The translations under genes and the position numbers were made by a program. DNA of 10,536 bases, taken from assembly GCA_959605275.1 (NCBI GenBank), contig CAUHFD010000082.1:1-10536 (forward strand), in the 5' to 3' direction. Under the pieces are notes generated by a model, which saw nothing but the letters and a program-made list of their open reading frames with translations, did not search any database and was not told the DNA's origin. Origin of the DNA: an uncultured Eubacteriales bacterium. Its GTDB lineage: Bacteria > Bacillota > Clostridia > Oscillospirales > Ruminococcaceae. This document shows positions 5,871 to 10,536 of the stretch, piece after piece (the stretch's first letter is position 1; every line of letters begins with the position of its first letter).

Positions 5871-6541
5871 ATATTCACCTCAAGATGGTATCCGATCTTT
5901 CGCAGCACCGCAATGCCTACCCGAGAACCTAAAAAATATAATTTTTTTCTCAAAAAAGAGATATACGCTTCGACATTATTATCCTCTGCTCCCGACTCAT
6001 AGCCCCAAACTTTGACAATTAATGTTTCTTTTGTTGTAACCTGCGGTGAATTTGCCATTAACAGCCTCAAAATTTCAAATTCCTTAAAATTTAAATGCAC
6101 CGACTTTACACCGCATTTCAGATCACAGGTGGAAAGGTTTAAGGTCAAATCCTCAAAAGACATCTCGTCTAAAACCACTTCTCCCTGCCGTCTGGTCATT
6201 GCGCGCAATCGTGCGAGCAGCTCCTCCGGTGCAAACGGCTTGGTCATGTAGTCATCAGCACCGCTGTCTAATCCCGTAACTTTGTCCGGAATTGCATCTT
6301 TTGCAGTCAGCATCAGAATCGGCGTTTGATTTTTCTGACGACGCATCTCTGCGGCAATTTCAAAACCGTTCTTTTTCGGAAGCATAACATCCAGAATCAT
6401 TGCATCATAAATACCGCTCAGGGCATAATCAAGACCATCCTGCCCGTCATGAGCTACATCAACCATATATTTATTTTCCAGCAGTATTTGTTCCAATGCA
6501 TCCGCAAGTCGTGTTTCATCTTCCACAACCAAAATTCTCAT
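5867..6541 (-). CDS. OmpR/PhoB-family response regulator
   Basis: A 224-aa regulator. The receiver domain (1-~115) has the acidic pocket Glu8-Asp9, phospho-acceptor Asp51 in ILDVMLP, Thr79 in LTAKDA and Lys101 in TKPF. The C-terminal winged helix (~125-224) has the KEFEILRLLMANSP and VWGYESGAEDNNVEAYISFLRKK segments typical of OmpR-type DNA-binding domains. The frame opens two codons earlier at 6547, but AGAAAGG sits 1 nt before that ATG and 7 nt before the one at 6541, which I take as the start. It is followed by its kinase with overlapping stop/start. It is divergent from the VTC-like operon, the obvious candidate target. Confidence 0.93.
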   Translation of the reverse strand: MRILVVEDETRLADALEQILLENKYMVDVAHDGQDGLDYALSGIYDAMILDVMLPKKNGFEIAAEMRRQKNQTPILMLTAKDAIPDKVTGLDSGADDYMTKPFAPEELLARLRAMTRRQGEVVLDEMSFEDLTLNLSTCDLKCGVKSVHLNFKEFEILRLLMANSPQVTTKETLIVKVWGYESGAEDNNVEAYISFLRKKLYFLGSRVGIAVLRKIGYHLEVNI

Positions 6542-6617
6542 AAGCATGCCTTTCTGTATGAAACCAATCGTTTAACCCATCTGTCTTGAAAAACTGCTAA
6601 TCTTCATTACTAAAAAT

Positions 6618-6647
6618 ATTATACCTAATTTTGTATTTCCATTGCAA
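6618..6647 (-). promoter_or_regulatory. promoter of the two-component operon
   Basis: Read on the minus strand: -35 TTGCAA (6647-6642), an 18-bp spacer, and a perfect -10 TATAAT (6623-6618). Transcription would start near 6611, leaving about 70 nt before the regulator's ATG. Confidence 0.6.
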
Positions 6648-6659
6648 TCATTTTATGGC

Positions 6660-6711
6660 AAAAAGCTGAAATAAAACTGAAAAAATTTTTTCAGCCATTT
6701 TTAAGCTTTTT
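6660..6711. promoter_or_regulatory. nested dyad symmetry in the divergent regulatory region
   Basis: An 18-bp perfect palindrome, CTGAAAAAATTTTTTCAG (6677-6694), is centred at 6685.5. The outer arms AAAAAGCT (6660-6667) and AGCTTTTT (6704-6711) are perfect complements around the same centre. The element lies between the two divergent promoters and follows no gene end, so it is more likely an operator or bent-DNA site than a terminator. Confidence 0.55.
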
Positions 6712-6759
6712 CATTTATGATAAAGCTATCAACAAAACAGCAAAAGGCTATTTGCCTAT

Positions 6760-6765
6760 TATAAT
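6760..6765 (+). promoter_or_regulatory. -10 element of the VTC-like operon, weak -35
   Basis: A perfect TATAAT at 6760-6765 lies 34 bp before the first ATG of the operon. No -35-like hexamer stands 16-18 bp upstream; instead there are loosely similar A-rich blocks at about 11-bp steps (AAAGCTA at 6722, AAAGGCTA at 6743). A strong -10 with no -35 fits a promoter that needs an activator, as OmpR/PhoB-type regulators often provide. This is an inference. Confidence 0.45.
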
Positions 6766-6799
6766 TTGCCTCAAATAAACCCAAAGGAGTGTTTTTCAT

Positions 6800-7528
6800 A
6801 TGGCTGCATATCAAACTGTATTCCGCAGGATTGAAAAAAAATATCTGCTGAACCGTCAACAGTATGAAAGCCTGCGGCATCAGATAGATTCCATGACAGT
6901 GCCGGATAAATTTGAAAAGAGCACCATCTGCAACATCTATTTTGATACGCCCAATTATCAGCTGATTCGTCATTCGCTGGAAAAACCGGTATTTAAAGAA
7001 AAACTGCGATTACGGAGTTACGGCGTTCCCTCCGAAAACAGCAATGTTTTTGTGGAATTAAAACGCAAATGCAAGGGAGTTGTCTACAAACGGCGCGTCG
7101 GCATGACCTACCCGGAAGCAACGCATTATTTAAAAGACGGTACTGCGCCAAAAGCCAACGCTCAGATTATCAATGAGATCAATTGGTTTACCCACTTCTA
7201 CCAAGGGCTTATCCCCGCAATGTTTATATCCTATGAGCGGATTGCACGGGTAGGAAAGGAAAATCCAAATCTGCGCATCACTTTTGACAGCAACATTTTA
7301 TGGAGAAAGGAAAAATTATCGCTGGAACAGGGAATATGGGGTACTCCGCTCTTGCAACCGGATGAATATCTGCTGGAAATCAAAATTCCGGGAGCAATGC
7401 CGCTCTGGCTTTCCAAAGCATTAAATGAGCTGAATATTTTTCCGACATCCTATTCTAAATATGGGAATGCATATAAATTATCTATGGATGCAGAACACAA
7501 CAAAAAAGGAGGAGCAAAAAGTGCTTGA
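6800..7528 (+). CDS. VTC-like triphosphate-tunnel protein (polyphosphate-polymerase domain)
   Basis: A 242-aa soluble protein of the bacterial VTC-domain family, related to the catalytic domain of yeast Vtc4, which builds polyphosphate from ATP. The family folds as a tunnel lined by basic and acidic residues. Candidates visible here are R10-x-E12-x-K14-Y, IYFDT (46-50), KEKLRLRSYG (66-75, with Arg70 and Arg72), VELKRK (85-90), VVYKRR (94-99), YERIA (145-149), LRITFD (158-163), LEIK (192-195) and the final-strand SYSKYG (217-222). It has no SPX domain and no membrane segment, unlike the yeast complex. AAAGGAG lies 10 nt before the ATG. It is first of three tightly spaced genes and overlaps the DUF4956 gene by 8 bp. 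The family is clear; polyphosphate synthesis by this member is unproven. Confidence 0.88.
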   Translation: MAAYQTVFRRIEKKYLLNRQQYESLRHQIDSMTVPDKFEKSTICNIYFDTPNYQLIRHSLEKPVFKEKLRLRSYGVPSENSNVFVELKRKCKGVVYKRRVGMTYPEATHYLKDGTAPKANAQIINEINWFTHFYQGLIPAMFISYERIARVGKENPNLRITFDSNILWRKEKLSLEQGIWGTPLLQPDEYLLEIKIPGAMPLWLSKALNELNIFPTSYSKYGNAYKLSMDAEHNKKGGAKSA

Positions 7529-8198
7529 TCAAATCTTTCAATCCATCCTATCCTCTCCCATTACAGCGGGAACATTTTTTATCTGTACGATCGTTTCACT
7601 GCTTTTAGGTCTCGGCATTGCTGCGGCACATATGTTCCGCAACCATTACACCAAAAGCTTTGTAATTACCCTTGCCATTTTGCCCGCAATTGTTCAGATT
7701 GTAATTATGCTGGTTAACGGAAATCTCGGAACAGGTGTAGCAGTCATGGGTGCGTTCAGTTTAGTTCGTTTTCGTTCCGTTCCGGGGACAGCAAGAGAGA
7801 TCGGCAGTATTTTCTTAGCTATGGCAGTCGGGCTCGGCACCGGAATGGGGTATATCGGCATTTCTATCTGCGTAACCGTCATTCTGTGCGCAGTAAATAT
7901 GCTTTACTCCGTGATCCGTTTTGGTGAAACAAAAAAAGCTCCGAAAGAATTAAAGATCACCATTCCGGAAAATTTAGATTACAACGGTATTTTCGATGAT
8001 TTGTTTGCAACCTATACCTCAAAATCCGAAATGGTAAGAGTCAAAACCACCAATATGGGAAGCTTGTATCAATTATTCTACCACATTGAACTGAAAGATC
8101 AAAGCAAAGAAAAAGAATTTTTAGATCAAATCCGCTGCCGCAACGGGAATCTGGATATTATCTGCGGCAGAATGGACAGCATGCGAGAAGAACTTTAA
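7521..8198 (+). CDS. DUF4956 multi-pass membrane protein
   Basis: A 225-aa protein with an N-terminal membrane half and a soluble C-terminal half. Hydrophobic segments are at about 17-38, 46-65, 96-113 and 115-131. Between the second and third lies the signature GAFSLVRFRSVPGTAREIG (77-95), which is highly characteristic of DUF4956. Residues ~140-225 look cytosolic with an alpha/beta pattern. The start is a GTG at 7521, placed 6 nt after a perfect AAAGGAGGAG. The longer frame from 7461 is inside the VTC-like gene and should not be used. The 8-bp overlap with that gene implies coupled translation and probably a physical partnership, for example as membrane anchor or channel. The molecular function is unknown. 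Confidence 0.88.
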   Translation: MLDQIFQSILSSPITAGTFFICTIVSLLLGLGIAAAHMFRNHYTKSFVITLAILPAIVQIVIMLVNGNLGTGVAVMGAFSLVRFRSVPGTAREIGSIFLAMAVGLGTGMGYIGISICVTVILCAVNMLYSVIRFGETKKAPKELKITIPENLDYNGIFDDLFATYTSKSEMVRVKTTNMGSLYQLFYHIELKDQSKEKEFLDQIRCRNGNLDIICGRMDSMREEL

Positions 8199-8216
8199 GG
8201 AAAGGATGATCGTATC

Positions 8217-10178
8217 ATGATATCTAAAAAAATGATTGCCTGTATCATCGCTGCGGCAATGCTGATATGCGTTGCCGTAACAGGATGTTCCAATAAAAAC
8301 AGTACTTCCGGTGCCAAATCTTCCTCGTCTGCAGATACTTCTGTTTCAAACGGTACTACCGTCGATGAAGATAGTGACACCAATTCAAATAACTCATCTG
8401 ACACCAATTCCGCAAATCTGGAAAAGATGGATCTGACCTACACCGACAGGGATTTAGATGTAAGTCGAAGCACAGCGGGAGCCACTTCCATTACGCTGAA
8501 ATCAAACAGTATCGCTGTCAGCGGTTCCGGCGCTTCTGTTTCGGGAACCGTTGTTACCATCAAATCCGCCGGAACCTATGTTGTAAGCGGAACTTTATCA
8601 AATGGTCAAATTATTGTAGCTGCAGGAGAGCAAGACAAGGTACAATTGGTGTTCAGCGGTATCAACATTACCTGTTCCAACCACGCCCCCGTATACATCA
8701 AATCGGCAGACAAAGTGTTCATCACCTTGACCGCCGGCACGTCCAACAGCATAACGGACGGAAAAGCTTACTCATTGTCTGAAGCCGACAGCACGGTAGA
8801 TGGTGCTATTTTCAGCAAAGCTGATTTAACCATAAACGGAACCGGAACTTTAACTGTAAAAGCCAATTATCAGCATGGAATTGTATCCAAAGATGATTTA
8901 GTCATTACAGGCGGTGTTTACAATATCACTTCAGTAAGCGACGGATTACAGGGGAAAGATTGCGTCAAAATCAACGATGGTACCTTTACAATAAACGCCG
9001 GAGCCGATGGTATCAAATCCAACAACGATGAAGATTCGAGCAAGGGTTTTGTTTCCATAGACGGCGGTAAATTCACTATCACAGCCGCGAATGACGGAAT
9101 ACAGGCGGAAACGATTCTCCGCATCACCAAAGCAACTGTTACTATCACAACCGGCGGAGGCAGTGCCAATGCCAGCACCGACAGCAAAGGAAACGAGCGT
9201 CCGGGATGGGGATTTTGGGGCGGTAATTCCGACAGTACCGAAACCGAGGAAAGCGCAAAGGGATTAAAAGCATCCAGTGACATCATTTTATCAGGCGGCG
9301 CTTTTCACGTTAACTCTTCTGATGACTCCATTCATTCTAACGGAAACGTTACAATCAGCGGAGGGAATTTCGAGTTATCCTCCGGAGATGACGGAATCCA
9401 TGCGGACGCGAACCTCACCATAAGCAACGGCACCGTAACAATCACCAAAAGCTATGAAGGACTGGAAGGCAAAAGCATTGACATTAAGGGAGGAACGATT
9501 CGCCTGGTTGCCAGCGATGATGGCATTAATGCTGCGGGAGGAAATGATTCTTCCTCGATGGGAGGCAGACCGGGTCAGAACAATTTCAGTTCTTCGGGCA
9601 GTTCCTATTTAAAGATATCCGGCGGATATCTCGTTGTCAACGCCTCGGGTGACGGTCTTGATGCCAACGGCTCTCTGTATGTCAGCGGCGGTACCATCTT
9701 AGTCAGCGGACCGACCAATGATGGAAACGGCGGTCTTGACTATGACGGCACAGCAGAAATAACAGGCGGCATCGTGATAGTGGCAGGCAGCTCAGGAATG
9801 GCACAAACATTCGGAAGCTCCTCCAGTCAAAACTCCTTTATGTATACTTTTAATTCCACGCAAAGCGCAAATCAGACATTAAGCATTACCGATAGCAGCG
9901 GTAATGTCATCGCATCTTTTACACCGATGAAAAATTACCAGACTATCGTTGTCAGCACACCTGCTCTGAAACTGAAAAGCAGTTATTCGGTCTACACCGG
10001 CGGCACAGTATCAGGTGCTAATTCGGACGGCTTTACCTCAAACGGAACTTTATCCGGAGGAAACAAAGCCACAGATATTACCCTATCCTCTGTCAGCACC
10101 TCTGTTAACACCCAAGGCGGTATGGGTGGTGGCATGGGCGGCGGCATGGGAGGAGGCATGGGCGGCGGCAGACGATAA
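8217..10178 (+). CDS. Cthe_2159-family beta-helix lipoprotein (carbohydrate-binding domain)
   Basis: A 653-aa surface lipoprotein. Residues 1-24 form a signal peptide ending in the lipobox VTGC, so Cys24 should be lipidated. A Ser/Asn/Thr-rich linker follows to about 70. The body is a right-handed parallel beta-helix: successive rungs such as LTISNGTVTI and SIDIKGGTIRLV alternate with Asp/Gly turns (NDGIQAE, DDGIHADAN, DDGINAAGG, GDGLDANG) that could bind calcium. This is the family of Clostridium thermocellum Cthe_2159, which resembles polysaccharide lyases and binds cellulose and polygalacturonate. Low-complexity loops sit near 315-345 and 440-460, and the C-terminus is a GGGM repeat. AAAGGA lies 10 nt before the ATG, and 18 bp separates it from the DUF4956 gene. 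It may bind an envelope or host glycan; the ligand is not known. Confidence 0.88.
   Translation: MISKKMIACIIAAAMLICVAVTGCSNKNSTSGAKSSSSADTSVSNGTTVDEDSDTNSNNSSDTNSANLEKMDLTYTDRDLDVSRSTAGATSITLKSNSIAVSGSGASVSGTVVTIKSAGTYVVSGTLSNGQIIVAAGEQDKVQLVFSGINITCSNHAPVYIKSADKVFITLTAGTSNSITDGKAYSLSEADSTVDGAIFSKADLTINGTGTLTVKANYQHGIVSKDDLVITGGVYNITSVSDGLQGKDCVKINDGTFTINAGADGIKSNNDEDSSKGFVSIDGGKFTITAANDGIQAETILRITKATVTITTGGGSANASTDSKGNERPGWGFWGGNSDSTETEESAKGLKASSDIILSGGAFHVNSSDDSIHSNGNVTISGGNFELSSGDDGIHADANLTISNGTVTITKSYEGLEGKSIDIKGGTIRLVASDDGINAAGGNDSSSMGGRPGQNNFSSSGSSYLKISGGYLVVNASGDGLDANGSLYVSGGTILVSGPTNDGNGGLDYDGTAEITGGIVIVAGSSGMAQTFGSSSSQNSFMYTFNSTQSANQTLSITDSSGNVIASFTPMKNYQTIVVSTPALKLKSSYSVYTGGTVSGANSDGFTSNGTLSGGNKATDITLSSVSTSVNTQGGMGGGMGGGMGGGMGGGRR
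10122..10169 (+). repeat. four 12-bp repeats encoding a Met-Gly-Gly-Gly tail
   Basis: ATG at 10122, 10134, 10146 and 10158 is each followed by three Gly codons, after which the protein ends in Arg-Arg. The Gly wobble bases differ between units (GGT/GGC/GGA), so the amino-acid pattern is conserved better than the DNA. This suggests selection on the peptide rather than a very recent slippage. Confidence 0.9.
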
Positions 10179-10224
10179 TGCAGCGTCCGAGCAACAAGCA
10201 GTTACAACATCACAACACCCCGTT

Positions 10225-10260
10225 AAAACCACCGGCAACGAATTTTACCGGTGGTTTTTT
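10225..10260 (+). terminator. intrinsic terminator of the VTC-like operon
   Basis: AAAACCACCGG (10225-10235) pairs perfectly with CCGGTGGTTTT (10248-10258) around a 12-nt loop and runs into TTTTTT ending at 10260. It lies 47 nt after the lipoprotein stop and separates the operon from spoIIID. Confidence 0.9.
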
Positions 10261-10271
10261 CGTAAATATCT

Positions 10272-10301
10272 GTCATATCTATGAAAATAAAATCATAGAT
10301 A
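10272..10301 (+). promoter_or_regulatory. sigma-E-like sporulation promoter for spoIIID
   Basis: GTCATATC (10272-10279), 14 bp, then CATAGATA (10294-10301). The Bacillus sigma-E consensus is roughly KMATATT-N14-CATACAHT, so the -35 matches in 6 of 7 positions and the -10 in 6 of 8. In B. subtilis spoIIID is transcribed by sigma-E in the mother cell. The elements lie within a perfect inverted repeat, ATATCTATGA (10275-10284) and TCATAGATAT (10293-10302). Confidence 0.6.
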
Positions 10302-10337
10302 TTACTAAAACCCAAAACGGGAAAGGGTGTTGTCACT

Positions 10338-10536
10338 TTGATTGGAAACATTGAAGACAGAAGCGTTTTGTTTGGAAAATATATTGTAGAAAACAAGGCG
10401 ACGGTCAGAGCCTGCGCCAAAAAGTTTCTTATCAGTAAAAGTACCGTATACAAAGACGTTTCAGAACGTTTAAAAAAAGTTAATCCTTCCCTTTATGCAC
10501 AAGTGAAAGAAATACTGGACATTAATCGCCAGGAGC
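10338..10536 (+). CDS. spoIIID: SpoIIID sporulation transcription factor, 5' part
   Basis: 66 codons are visible; the gene runs off the window (B. subtilis SpoIIID is 93 aa). SpoIIID is a small helix-turn-helix regulator that switches mother-cell gene expression after sigma-E. The match is strong along the whole visible part: GKYIVENKATVRACAKKF, then SKSTVYKDVSERL (recognition helix), then NPSLYAQVKEILDIN, parallel to the Bacillus GKYIVETKKTVRVIAKEF and SKSTVHKDLTERL. The start is a TTG at 10338; no in-frame ATG lies upstream, and the imperfect ribosome site AAAGG ends 11 nt before it. The weak start and the sigma-E-like promoter fit tight developmental control. It is separated from the preceding operon by a terminator. 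Confidence 0.92.
   Translation, partial: MIGNIEDRSVLFGKYIVENKATVRACAKKFLISKSTVYKDVSERLKKVNPSLYAQVKEILDINRQE

Noticed and set aside
7461..7520. 20-codon extension of the DUF4956 protein
   Set aside because: It lies inside the VTC-like gene with no ribosome site, whereas a perfect AAAGGAGGAG precedes the GTG at 7521.
8918..9286. 122-codon minus-strand open frame inside the lipoprotein gene
   Set aside because: It is the shadow of a Gly/Ser/Thr-rich beta-helix coding sequence and lacks a ribosome site.
10015..10284. 89-codon plus-strand open frame at the end of the lipoprotein gene
   Set aside because: It reads the Gly-Met repeats in another frame and runs through the terminator, with no ribosome site.

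Overview
The window looks like chromosomal DNA of an endospore-forming clostridial Firmicute, possibly of the Oscillospiraceae/Ruminococcaceae side (inference; no rRNA is present to place it). The reasons are the strong GGAGG/AGGTGA ribosome sites, moderately AT-rich DNA, short XRE regulators of a Firmicute type, and the start of a clear spoIIID gene at the right edge. No rRNA, tRNA, CRISPR array, transposase or integrase was seen.

Left part (1-3092): a 91-bp tandem repeat with nested hairpins fills 1-239. It is followed by a heavy-metal resistance operon. A consensus promoter overlaps a perfect ArsR/SmtB-type operator. Then come a CadC-like repressor with both known families of metal site and a Zn/Cd/Pb P1B-type ATPase. 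The ~120 bp between repressor and pump hold two long perfect hairpins, a duplicated ribosome-site/start segment and a possible 28-codon leader ORF.

Middle (3093-4620): a Nudix hydrolase of the Ap4A-hydrolase type ends in a bidirectional terminator. Next is an unrecognised 82-aa protein divergent from two tandem XRE-family mini-regulators. These share nearly identical 3' halves but have diverged recognition helices. A strong terminator closes this segment.

Right part (4621-10260): an OmpR-type response regulator and its histidine kinase (minus strand) diverge from a tight three-gene plus-strand operon. That operon encodes a VTC-like triphosphate-tunnel (polyphosphate-polymerase-type) protein, a DUF4956 membrane protein overlapping it by 8 bp, and a 653-aa lipoprotein of the Cthe_2159 parallel beta-helix family with a Gly-Met repeat tail. 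The natural reading is a two-component-controlled envelope module: a cytosolic nucleotide/phosphate-chain enzyme, a membrane partner and a surface polysaccharide-binding protein. Its function has not been established as far as I know, so it is the best candidate here for an undescribed system. The operon ends in a good terminator.

Right edge (10261-10536): a sigma-E-like promoter inside a perfect inverted repeat, then the 5' part of spoIIID, cut by the window end.
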